Source of the DNA: Crocinitomicaceae bacterium
GTDB lineage: Bacteria; Bacteroidota; Bacteroidia; Flavobacteriales_D; Parvicellaceae
Reading direction: 5' to 3'
DNA: 64,000 nucleotides
Assembly (NCBI GenBank): GCA_002723085.1
Contig: PBNK01000004.1
Location: 10,578-74,577, forward strand
The notes beneath the pieces are model-generated. The model saw nothing but the letters and a program-made list of their open reading frames with translations, was not told where the DNA came from and did not search any database. The position numbers and the translations under genes are program-made. Of this stretch, positions 35,857-43,842 are shown in pieces (positions within the stretch are counted from its first letter, which is position 1; each line of letters starts with the position of its first letter).

Positions 35857-38790
35857 TTAATCTAAATAGAATTTATTAAAAAACTTAATTTCACCACAAG
35901 TGTTATCAGATATTCTAATAAAATAGATTCCAGATTTAATAGCATTTAAGTCAATTTGCTGTACAAAACTATTTAAATAGGAATGATGAATTTCTTTTCC
36001 ATCTAAACTATAAATTGACAGACTTAAATCATTTTTTAAAATACTAAGGATATTTATGTTAAGAATTCCATTTAAAATATTAATACTTATGTCATTGTTG
36101 TTAACTAAAGATGGCACAAAAGAAAAAGGATCGATGACAGTTATTGTTTTTTGAATTGTATTGGAACAAGTTCCAACACTATCACTGAAAGCTGATAATT
36201 GAATAACATAAGATCCTGAAGTGCTATAATTATGTGTAGGATTATATAAATCTGATGAAACTCCATCACCAAAACTCCAATTATAATGAGTTGCTCCCGT
36301 TGAAATGTTTTTAAAATCAACTGTAGCTAAACCATTTGTATCTAATAAAAATGTATCCGAAAAAATTAAAAAGTCAGGTATTACTTCTTGAGGTTCAACA
36401 ATAATTATTTCCTGATTTGTCAAAGCGCATGAACCAATATGATTAGTAGAAATATTATATATACCTGCATTTAATCCAGTAAATGAAATAGAATCTTGAT
36501 TTGCTGTAATTGAGCTAATAATTATTCCACTAGAATCTACTAAATTAAAATAATTCCCCTGTAAAGATGGGCCAGTAAGAGTAACTAACGAACTACTATC
36601 TTGAAAACATGTTGAATTTGTTACATTAATGTCATAATCGACATTAATTTGTAATTTAAACCTTGGAGAAGGGGCTAAAGAATCTGAAGTGAAAGAATAA
36701 GAGCTATCAGTTCTTAAATCTGTAATTATACCATTATGTAAGTCTTCAAGTGTAAGACAAGATCCAATCATAAACTGAGGAAGACTTTCAAAACTAAGAG
36801 TATAATCTCCATGAACATATTGTCCAGTCTTAACATCAAAATTCAAATCAACACTTTGATTATTATTTATACAAATTCTATCAATCAAATTGCTATCATT
36901 ATCAACAAAATATAAATTAGAAACATAATCAGGATAAGGAGATAATATTTTTGGCATTTCAAAAAGTGTATCATAATCCATTGAAAAGTTTGCATCTGCA
37001 TATACATATGCAAAATCATATGGAGCTACACTGTCATGTGAATGAATTCTTAATTTCAAAGGGTTATTAACTCCATTAGTTGATTTAACGAAGGTAGGAT
37101 TACTAAAGATTGTTTGATCAACCTTAAATAAAATGCTTGTACCAGTAGTCTCTATAAGAAAACCCTGATTTTGGGAAATATGATCTGAATTTCCTTTAGA
37201 AATCCAACTTCCGCAACCAGAAGGACAACCGCCAACTCCAGAAAAAATCCAATAACCAGTTTGATTAACGGATGCATTATCATTATTTAATTCATCATAA
37301 TCCAAGGAAGCAGGATAAGGATTAGATATAACATTATATCCATTGCCAGCATTAGAAGTTGATATAGTAAAATCATCAAATTCAGGGGCCCTAGATCCTC
37401 CATTTGACATAACAAGAGTTTTATTATCATCCCCATCATAAATAAGTGTTCCTGAACCACCTGAAATAGACTGATTAATTGAACTAACATTATTAAATCC
37501 ATCAGTACTAGTATTATATGTTTTTACACTGTGGAACCCTCCACAGCCAGACAAAGTGTGATTATTTCCAGCTAATCCTCCTGTTATTCCACAAAAAACA
37601 AATTCATCATCAACATCATTTAATGTTGAACTTTTAATTGGTGAGCTTATCATTCTCCAACCATTTGATAAACCGCTTAAAAACCTATTTGAAGTAAATA
37701 CACCTGAAGAATAAGAATAATCAGCACTTGCACTACTTACATCGACCATTCCTGCTTTATCATCAGTATTACTTTGCAAATTAACTGTTGATCCATTTTG
37801 AGTAACGGTTCCATTAGTTGATTGCATAACATCAGAAATATTTAAAATCACATTAGACCCTAATGTCAAACCACTAGAGTTGTTTAAAATTAATTGACTG
37901 ATGTTCATTATATTTGATCCTGTTCCAGAAATTGCTTGTGGAGAACTACCATTAAAGTTCAAAGTAATAGATGTGGTATTTAATTCACTATTATTTGATA
38001 AAACTAAATTACCTTTTATATCAATGTCTCTTGTAAAAGTATTATTAGCAGAAATTGATAAATTTCCATTAATAATAACATTAGTCCCACCTCCATAACC
38101 ACCAGATCCAAATGTATTGGCAGCATTTAATGCTACATTTTTATAAGAATCATCTGGAATGGGTAACTCTCCAGAAACATTTACTTCAATATCACCATTT
38201 ACAGATTCTAATGAATTAGTAAACTCAAGATCATTTAAAATAATTTTGCCACTATTTAAAACATAACAATCAGAACTATTGCTTTGTACCTTATTGTTAA
38301 ATGTTATGGTCTTACCCACTCTTATGTAAAGATCAGCTCCAGCACTTAATAAAACTGGTTTATCAAACGTAAAGTTCCCATCTAAATAGAAATAAGATCC
38401 ATATTTAACTATACCAACATTAGAAAATGTCCCTGTTCCATCAATATCATTTGTATTCCCAGGTTCAATCCAGCCATTTTGAATTAGCCCATTGTTTTCA
38501 AAGGTTTTTCCTGTAGATATTCTAAGTTCATATCCATTATTATCTAACTCCAATGTCCCACCAACATTAACAATAAAATTGGCACACCTAGCGTATTGTG
38601 TTTCAGAATTATCATGAGTAATTATATCTCCAGCTAATATAGTTACGTCATCAGAAGAAGTTGGAATGCCAACAGGGTTCCATGAATTAGCATTAAACCA
38701 ATTGCCTCCACCAGTACCATTTGATTGATAAGAAATCCCCCAAAAAGAATTAACAAATAATAAAAAAATTAGTGTATGTGTGATTCTCAT
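35857..38790 (-). CDS. Secreted PKD-domain protein with T9SS type A sorting tail
   Basis: This 977-residue protein has a signal peptide (residues 1-18) and a beta-helix-like stretch rich in G-T-N/N-G-T repeats (residues 50-350). A PKD domain lies around 820-885 (YNWSFGDGVSSDLYNPTHNY), and the C-terminal ~80 residues have LSIYSLDGKEIHH and KSGIYFIRISDN, a type A sorting domain of the type IX system. Such cargo crosses the outer membrane and is anchored on the surface, in Porphyromonas via A-LPS. Being embedded between wzc and the transferases of a polysaccharide operon suggests coupled surface assembly, which is inference. Confidence 0.85.
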   Translation of the reverse strand: MRITHTLIFLLFVNSFWGISYQSNGTGGGNWFNANSWNPVGIPTSSDDVTILAGDIITHDNSETQYARCANFIVNVGGTLELDNNGYELRISTGKTFENNGLIQNGWIEPGNTNDIDGTGTFSNVGIVKYGSYFYLDGNFTFDKPVLLSAGADLYIRVGKTITFNNKVQSNSSDCYVLNSGKIILNDLEFTNSLESVNGDIEVNVSGELPIPDDSYKNVALNAANTFGSGGYGGGTNVIINGNLSISANNTFTRDIDIKGNLVLSNNSELNTTSITLNFNGSSPQAISGTGSNIMNISQLILNNSSGLTLGSNVILNISDVMQSTNGTVTQNGSTVNLQSNTDDKAGMVDVSSASADYSYSSGVFTSNRFLSGLSNGWRMISSPIKSSTLNDVDDEFVFCGITGGLAGNNHTLSGCGGFHSVKTYNTSTDGFNNVSSINQSISGGSGTLIYDGDDNKTLVMSNGGSRAPEFDDFTISTSNAGNGYNVISNPYPASLDYDELNNDNASVNQTGYWIFSGVGGCPSGCGSWISKGNSDHISQNQGFLIETTGTSILFKVDQTIFSNPTFVKSTNGVNNPLKLRIHSHDSVAPYDFAYVYADANFSMDYDTLFEMPKILSPYPDYVSNLYFVDNDSNLIDRICINNNQSVDLNFDVKTGQYVHGDYTLSFESLPQFMIGSCLTLEDLHNGIITDLRTDSSYSFTSDSLAPSPRFKLQINVDYDINVTNSTCFQDSSSLVTLTGPSLQGNYFNLVDSSGIIISSITANQDSISFTGLNAGIYNISTNHIGSCALTNQEIIIVEPQEVIPDFLIFSDTFLLDTNGLATVDFKNISTGATHYNWSFGDGVSSDLYNPTHNYSTSGSYVIQLSAFSDSVGTCSNTIQKTITVIDPFSFVPSLVNNNDISINILNGILNINILSILKNDLSLSIYSLDGKEIHHSYLNSFVQQIDLNAIKSGIYFIRISDNTCGEIKFFNKFYLD

Positions 38791-38801
38791 ATTAATTTAA
38801 T

Positions 38802-41186
38802 TTAGTTATTTTTAACTTTTTCTCCATATCCATATCCATATCCATATCCATATCCATATCCATATCCATATCCGTATCCATATCCATATTTTCCATAATA
38901 ATATTTCCATCTGCTATTTTTGATAGAATTTAAAATTAAGCCACTGCTATTAATTTTAGATTTCTGAATAATCTCTTCTAAAAACTTTAATCCTTTTTTG
39001 TTTGCGAATTTTGTATTCATAACAAACAAAGAATGATCAACTAGAGAAGACAAAACCAGAGCATCCGTTATATAACCAATTGGTGGAGTATCAATAAAAA
39101 GCAAATCATATTTTTTTTCTGCATAATTAATTAATTCAATTACCCTATTTGACATAACCAATTCTGAAGGATTTGGGGGAACTGGACCACTAGTAATTAC
39201 ATCTAAATTCTCTTCAATATTCACATTAGATGAATCAAAAGAAGATTTTAGAGATAAATTTGTTGAGTTTCCTTTTTCATTTGATAAGTCTAAAACCTTA
39301 TGAACTTTGGGTTTGTGCATATCAAAATCAACAACTAAAACTTTTTTACCTGATGACGCAAAAATTCTAGCAAGGTTTAAAGTTGTAAATGTTTTACCTT
39401 CTCCTGGGTGAATTGAAGTAATCAAAAATGATTTTAAATTAACATTATCCTTTTTTTCTTTTGAAAGAAGAAAATTAATGGCCGTTCTAATAGACCTTAA
39501 TGATTCAACAAAATGGTCTTTCGATCTAATTTTAATGTCCATTAAATTTTTTTCATCTTTTAATAAAGAAACTCCTCCCAAAACTGGAACAATAGTGTTT
39601 TCTGCTAATTCTCTAACATTTTGATATTTTTCAAAAAATATTTTTTTTATTATTGAAATCAAAATTGAAAATAAAAAACCTAAGCTTATAAAAATATAAA
39701 CATTAGAATTTGACTTCCCTCCTACAAGACCAATTGTTCTTGCTTTTTCAATAATTTTAGTTTGAGGAACAATACCAGATTTAGCTATATAAGTATTGGC
39801 TCTTTTTTCTAACAAAAACTCATATAATTTTTCATTTACCTCTAATTTACGTTGAATAGTAACTAAATCTCTTTCAGAAATTGGTATTTTTTTCACCAGA
39901 GATTTGAAATGATTTATTTCAAGTTCTTCAGATATAATTTCATCTTTAATTGCGTTAATTAAATTTTCAATATAATCTAAAAGTTCTTTTCTATTATTTA
40001 TTATTGATTCTTGAGATCTGTTTAATTCTTGATGACCCTGTTTATAATCGTGCTTTAATTCAGCATATTTTAATTGTAATTTATAAAATTCAGAAATTTT
40101 ATCAGATAAAATTTTATCATTTCCATTTATATATAATGATGGAGGTATAATCTTTTCGTCTTTAGTATTGAGAATAGATACTTTCAAACTTTCATAAGAC
40201 TTTAACCTTATATTTAACTCACGTTTTTTTGACTCATGTAACATTAAAGACTGAAAATACTTTTCTGATTCTTTATCAACATCAAGAATGCCTTTTTTAT
40301 TCCTCAAGTTTTGAAGATCATCTCCAATGGAGTCAATTACTCTTACTACATCCTCCAATTGATAATTAATATAAGTAAGCGTATTTTCATTAATATGAAA
40401 CTGATTTTCAAGAGTGTAATTTATGTATTCATTAGCTAAAGTATCTAAAATAATTCTTGACCTATTTGGAATCTCATCAATCAAGTTAACAGTTAGTAAG
40501 GATGTATAATCAACATTTTCAACCGTTAAATTTGATATAATTTTATTTACCCAAAAATCATCATTATGAAAAATTACTTGATAATTAATTGAAGATAGTT
40601 CTGATTTGTCATTATCTGAATAGTTTAAAAGAGATGTATTTATTGAATAGTGAATATTTGTTTCCAAAGAATCAAATGAGTGGACAAAAACTTGTTCTTT
40701 ACCATCTAAAATAAAATTAAGTTCATATTTCTTATTGTCTAGTATTCTAAAACCAATAGGAAGTTCAAAAATATTGGAATTAAAAATATCAACATCAATT
40801 TTAAATGGAAGACCTTCAAAAAACTCTTTGGTATTTAATCTTCCAACAATGTAATATGAACACTGTAAATCAAGCTTGTTTAAAACGTTTTTAATCATAT
40901 CATAAGAACTAATTATTCTAATTTGATTAGCTACATCCCCATAATAATTATAAAAACCAAGATTAGAGTATAACCCTTCTTGATAATCATATACATCATT
41001 TGATTTTAATAAAATTTCAATTTTAGTTTGGTGTTTTGCAATTTGTTTATGATTAAATAGTAATCCAAAAAATAAAAAAATTGGGACTATGATAACAAAA
41101 ACATACCAATTTTTTTTGATTGCTTGAAATAACCAAACGATGTCATTTGTACTTATAATATTTCCAGGTTTTTTCAAATCTGACAT
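38802..41186 (-). CDS. wzc: Wzc-like tyrosine autokinase / polysaccharide co-polymerase
   Basis: This 794-residue inner-membrane protein has an N-terminal Wzz domain with one helix near residues 28-46 and a second near 485-505. The BY-kinase domain lies between about 555 and 765: Walker A SIHPGEGKTFTTLNLAR, Walker A' VLVVDFDMHKPKVHK and Walker B LLFIDTPPIGY. The C-terminus has a Tyr-rich tail with about ten Gly-Tyr repeats after WKYYYGKYG, the phosphorylation cluster. It controls chain length and export. It is the first gene of the long minus-strand run and shares an 89-bp intergenic region with the exosortase module. Confidence 0.9.
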   Translation of the reverse strand: MSDLKKPGNIISTNDIVWLFQAIKKNWYVFVIIVPIFLFFGLLFNHKQIAKHQTKIEILLKSNDVYDYQEGLYSNLGFYNYYGDVANQIRIISSYDMIKNVLNKLDLQCSYYIVGRLNTKEFFEGLPFKIDVDIFNSNIFELPIGFRILDNKKYELNFILDGKEQVFVHSFDSLETNIHYSINTSLLNYSDNDKSELSSINYQVIFHNDDFWVNKIISNLTVENVDYTSLLTVNLIDEIPNRSRIILDTLANEYINYTLENQFHINENTLTYINYQLEDVVRVIDSIGDDLQNLRNKKGILDVDKESEKYFQSLMLHESKKRELNIRLKSYESLKVSILNTKDEKIIPPSLYINGNDKILSDKISEFYKLQLKYAELKHDYKQGHQELNRSQESIINNRKELLDYIENLINAIKDEIISEELEINHFKSLVKKIPISERDLVTIQRKLEVNEKLYEFLLEKRANTYIAKSGIVPQTKIIEKARTIGLVGGKSNSNVYIFISLGFLFSILISIIKKIFFEKYQNVRELAENTIVPVLGGVSLLKDEKNLMDIKIRSKDHFVESLRSIRTAINFLLSKEKKDNVNLKSFLITSIHPGEGKTFTTLNLARIFASSGKKVLVVDFDMHKPKVHKVLDLSNEKGNSTNLSLKSSFDSSNVNIEENLDVITSGPVPPNPSELVMSNRVIELINYAEKKYDLLFIDTPPIGYITDALVLSSLVDHSLFVMNTKFANKKGLKFLEEIIQKSKINSSGLILNSIKNSRWKYYYGKYGYGYGYGYGYGYGYGYGYGYGEKVKNN
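38827..38886. repeat. Hexanucleotide tandem repeat (tatcca) in wzc 3' end
   Basis: Ten consecutive 6-bp units run on the plus strand, all tatcca except one tatccg at 38869-38874. A related tctcca unit precedes the array. On the coding strand each unit encodes Gly-Tyr, so gain or loss of units changes the number of tyrosines in the kinase tail without shifting frame. Near-perfect identity of units indicates recent slippage. Confidence 0.95.
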
Positions 41187-41208
41187 TTGATTTTCAACTT
41201 TTTACATG

Positions 41209-41243
41209 CAAATATCGAATTTTAAGTAAATATTATACTCAAA
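41209..41243 (-). promoter_or_regulatory. Candidate promoter of the polysaccharide operon
   Basis: On the minus strand, TTTG (41243-41240) is followed after 23 nt by GATATTTG (41216-41209), one mismatch from TAnnTTTG. Transcription would begin near 41203, giving a leader of roughly 17 nt before the wzc ATG at 41186. It lies in the 89-bp divergent gap to the exosortase module. Confidence 0.3.
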
Positions 41244-41257
41244 ATAAATTAAAAACA

Positions 41258-41265
41258 TATTTTTG
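41258..41265 (+). promoter_or_regulatory. Candidate -7 element of the exosortase module
   Basis: TATTTTTG is an exact match to TAnnTTTG and ends 10 nt before the ATG of the PIDGG peptide at 41276. There is no clear TTG at the expected -33 distance, so the site is weakly supported. Confidence 0.3.
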
Positions 41266-41275
41266 AGATGTTTTT

Positions 41276-41461
41276 ATGGCAAATAAATTAATATTAATTT
41301 TTGTTTTTACAGCAATTTCTCTTTGCGTATTCGGTCAAGGTATACCTCCAGGTGCTCCATGTTGGCCTCCGCCATGTGTGCCAATTGATGGTGGTTTGTC
41401 AATTTTTATTGTACTAGCTGCTTTCTTTGGTTATAAATTATCATTTAAACCAAAAAATTAA
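41276..41461 (+). CDS. Short secreted peptide with PIDGG-TM-basic sorting tail
   Basis: This 61-residue protein has three parts. Residues 1-21 are a signal peptide (LILIFVFTAISLCVFGQ). About 15 residues follow, rich in Pro with two Cys (GIPPGAPCWPPPCV). The tail has PIDGG, a single hydrophobic helix (LSIFIVLAAFFGYKL) and a basic end SFKPKN. Motif-helix-basic is the tripartite layout of exosortase substrates, and PIDGG-type tails are known on small Bacteroidota proteins (sometimes called PID-CTERM; recalled, not checked). The next gene, 1 nt away, encodes an exosortase-like enzyme, supporting a substrate role. What the tiny mature peptide does is unknown. Confidence 0.82.
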   Translation: MANKLILIFVFTAISLCVFGQGIPPGAPCWPPPCVPIDGGLSIFIVLAAFFGYKLSFKPKN

Positions 41462-41462
41462 T

Positions 41463-42026
41463 TTGAGAAAATTAATTATATCATCCATTCATCCTGCAGC
41501 AAAGTTTATTCTATTATTTCTAATAGGTTTAATTATTTGGTTTACATTTTACCACTTTCTATATAAGATTGATTTGTTTTATGGAGATTCACAAAATACT
41601 CTATTGGGCTTTTCTAAATTATTAGGTCATCAATCAAATTTCATTTTGGAAATATTAGGCATCAACACAATTTTAGAAATTAATGGAGAAATGGTTGTAA
41701 CAAAATTAGTTGATTATCCATATAATCATGGTGTTTGGATAGGAGAACCCTGCAATGGAATCAAAATTTTTGGAGTGTTTTCTATTTTCATTATTTGTTT
41801 TCAAGGGAAAATTTTAAATAAAGTTTGGTTTATATTATTTGGCATTTTAATACTACATATTCTTAATGTAATTAGGATTGCTACCTTAACCTACATTGCT
41901 GCTGTTCAACCTTTATGGCTAAATTTTAACCACAATATTACATTTCAAGTCATTATATATGGAGCAATGGGTGCTCTATGGTTAATATGGATTAAAAAAC
42001 TATCTAAAACTGAAAAATCAAACTAA
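41463..42026 (+). CDS. Small exosortase-like membrane peptidase/transpeptidase
   Basis: This 187-residue polytopic protein has about five hydrophobic helices. GVWIGEPCNGIKIFG carries Cys97, HILNVIRIATL carries Arg138, and WLNFNHNITF carries His157. This Cys/Arg/His order and spacing, with the Cys in E-P-C-N-G and the Arg in N-x-x-R-I, is that of the exosortase/archaeosortase family, which cleaves C-terminal sorting tails at the outer face of the inner membrane. The enzyme is shorter than classical XrtA (about 280 residues or more). I choose a TTG start at 41463 (RKLIISSIHPAAK), 1 nt after the peptide stop; an ATG at 41427 would overlap the peptide gene. Confidence 0.83.
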   Translation: MRKLIISSIHPAAKFILLFLIGLIIWFTFYHFLYKIDLFYGDSQNTLLGFSKLLGHQSNFILEILGINTILEINGEMVVTKLVDYPYNHGVWIGEPCNGIKIFGVFSIFIICFQGKILNKVWFILFGILILHILNVIRIATLTYIAAVQPLWLNFNHNITFQVIIYGAMGALWLIWIKKLSKTEKSN

Positions 42027-42522
42027 ATATATTATTCCATGCTTAATTATCTTATGCTCGGTATCTTTTGATTTTTTGAGAGATTATTTTTTTGTAAATG
42101 CAAATTTTAAATTAAATTATCTAAACCATTTAAGCAAAGGAAATTTAAATGTTGTTAATTATACAGACTCTGGTTTTGAATATTTATTTAATTCTCTAAA
42201 TAAGGAGGCATTAATAAATTTAAAGTGGGGAATGTCTTTATTTTATTGCCTAATCTTTTATTTCATCGGGCTATTATTCGCTTATATTTATTTGGCTAAA
42301 CATAATTTTAAGCTTTTTTTTAAATTAAAATCATCTGGATTAATATTATTAATTTTTATAGCTATTATTTTTCACTTATTGAGCTATTATTCTATTGGAG
42401 ATTACAAATATAATTTATACTATATTTCTCTAGAATTTAGTCATTTTGCTCAGTCTTCATTGTTTCCACTAGTTTTTTTGATTGTTTTTTATGCTTATAC
42501 AAGTTTAAATTCTTCATCCTAA
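42010..42522 (+). CDS. Exosortase-associated four-helix membrane protein
   Basis: The reading frame encodes one N-terminal helix (YIIPCLIILCSVSFDFL), a hydrophilic loop of about 55 residues, then three helices and a short Ser-rich end. No ATG exists in the first part. A TTG at 42076 would cut off the first helix, so I favour CTG at 42010 (KNQTKYIIPC), overlapping the exosortase gene by 17 bp. It has no catalytic motif. Small membrane proteins of this kind often follow exosortase genes in Bacteroidota, and its role may be to assemble or target the enzyme. The start is uncertain and the 42076-42522 core is firm. Confidence 0.65.
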   Translation: MKNQTKYIIPCLIILCSVSFDFLRDYFFVNANFKLNYLNHLSKGNLNVVNYTDSGFEYLFNSLNKEALINLKWGMSLFYCLIFYFIGLLFAYIYLAKHNFKLFFKLKSSGLILLIFIAIIFHLLSYYSIGDYKYNLYYISLEFSHFAQSSLFPLVFLIVFYAYTSLNSSS

Positions 42523-42559
42523 ATACTAAATTTGTTTTTTTAACTTTTATACGTAATAA

Positions 42560-43840
42560 ATGTACAACGACAATGAACTTTTTGATTTAATTAAAAAAGA
42601 ACACCATAGACAAACAAATGGCATCGAATTAATAGCTTCTGAAAATTACGCTAGTGAAAGAGTTATGAGTGCTTCAGGATCTATTTTAACTAATAAATAT
42701 GCAGAAGGTCTTCCGAACAAAAGATATTATGGTGGTTGTGAAGTAGTGGATAAAATTGAACTATTAGCTATAGATCGATTAAAAACGCTTTTTGGGGCAG
42801 AATGGGCAAATGTTCAACCTCACTCTGGTTCTCAAGCTAATGCTGCGGTAATGCTTGCCTGTTTAAAACCGGGTGACAAAATACTTGGATTTGATTTATC
42901 TCATGGAGGTCATTTAACTCACGGTTCTCCTGTTAATTTTTCTGGCAAACTTTACGAATCACATTTTTATGGAGTTGAAAAAAACTCAGGTGAAATTGAC
43001 TATGATAAGGTTAAAAAGCAAGCGCTTGAAGTCAAACCAAAATTATTAATTTGTGGGGCTTCTGCTTACTCAAGAGATTGGGATTATAAATTACTTAGAG
43101 AAATTGCTAATGAAGTAAACGCATTGCTTTTGGCTGACATTTCACATCCAGCAGGACTTATAGCATCTGGAATTTTGAACAATCCTATTCCTTATTGTCA
43201 CATTGTAACCACAACTACTCACAAAACATTAAGAGGTCCTAGAGGTGGAGTAATTATGATTGGTAAAGATTTTGACAATCCATGGAATTTAAAATTTAAA
43301 TCTGGTAAATTAAAAAGCTTTTCTTCTTTAATTGATGGAGCAGTTTTTCCAGGAACTCAAGGTGGCCCATTAGAACATACAATTGCTGCAAAAGCAATTG
43401 CTTTTAAAGAAGCACAACAACCTGAATTTAAAAACTATTGTAAAAACGTATTAGATAATTCTCAATTAATGGCCAAAGAATTGATAAACAAAGGATATCA
43501 AATAATTTCTGGAGGAACAGACAATCATTGTATTTTAATAGATTTAAGAAATAAAAACATTTCCGGTAAAGATGCAGAAATCACTCTTGGGAAATCTGAT
43601 ATTACAGTAAATAAAAACATGGTTCCATTTGACACAGAATCACCGTTTGTCACTAGCGGAATCCGAATAGGCACTGCAGCAATAACAACAAGAGGAGTTT
43701 CAGAAAACGATATATTAACTATAGCCAATCTAATTGACCAAAGCATTTCAAACTTTGATAATGAATCAGAACTAAATAAAATTAAAAATCAGGTAAATGA
43801 ACTAATGAGTTCAAAACCTTTATTTCATTGGAATCAGTAA
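42560..43840 (+). CDS. glyA: Serine hydroxymethyltransferase
   Basis: This 426-residue PLP enzyme interconverts serine and glycine with tetrahydrofolate. [10 protein letters not shown] at the start, [28 protein letters not shown] and [15 protein letters not shown], with the Schiff-base Lys around residue 226, are exact family signatures, and the length is normal. It is cytoplasmic and supplies one-carbon units. The ATG start at 42560 precedes [11 protein letters not shown]. It begins 37 bp after the exosortase module and is followed 2 bp later by the fumarylacetoacetase gene. Confidence 0.97.
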   Translation: MYNDNELFDLIKKEHHRQTNGIELIASENYASERVMSASGSILTNKYAEGLPNKRYYGGCEVVDKIELLAIDRLKTLFGAEWANVQPHSGSQANAAVMLACLKPGDKILGFDLSHGGHLTHGSPVNFSGKLYESHFYGVEKNSGEIDYDKVKKQALEVKPKLLICGASAYSRDWDYKLLREIANEVNALLLADISHPAGLIASGILNNPIPYCHIVTTTTHKTLRGPRGGVIMIGKDFDNPWNLKFKSGKLKSFSSLIDGAVFPGTQGGPLEHTIAAKAIAFKEAQQPEFKNYCKNVLDNSQLMAKELINKGYQIISGGTDNHCILIDLRNKNISGKDAEITLGKSDITVNKNMVPFDTESPFVTSGIRIGTAAITTRGVSENDILTIANLIDQSISNFDNESELNKIKNQVNELMSSKPLFHWNQ

Positions 43841-43842
43841 TT

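Larger units (their letters stand above)
1789..41186 (-). other. Surface polysaccharide biosynthesis and export locus
   Basis: Some 35 genes are packed on essentially one strand with overlaps or gaps of at most about 41 bp. They cover sugar-nucleotide modification, glycosyl transfer, amidation, acylation, sulfation, ABC export and tyrosine-kinase control. Only the pair at 8104-9893 points the other way. No initiating sugar-phosphate transferase (WbaP/WecA type), Wzx flippase or Wza porin was recognised inside it, so these must lie elsewhere or be replaced. Confidence 0.85.

Noticed and set aside
38821-38890. Possible CRISPR-like or intergenic repeat array
   Set aside because: Units are 6 bp, directly adjacent with no spacers, and lie within the wzc coding frame. 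It is a coding microsatellite.
42076-42522. TTG at 42076 as the start of the third exosortase-module gene
   Set aside because: It would remove an obvious N-terminal transmembrane helix encoded in the same frame just upstream. The core is kept, but the start was moved to CTG 42010 with low certainty.
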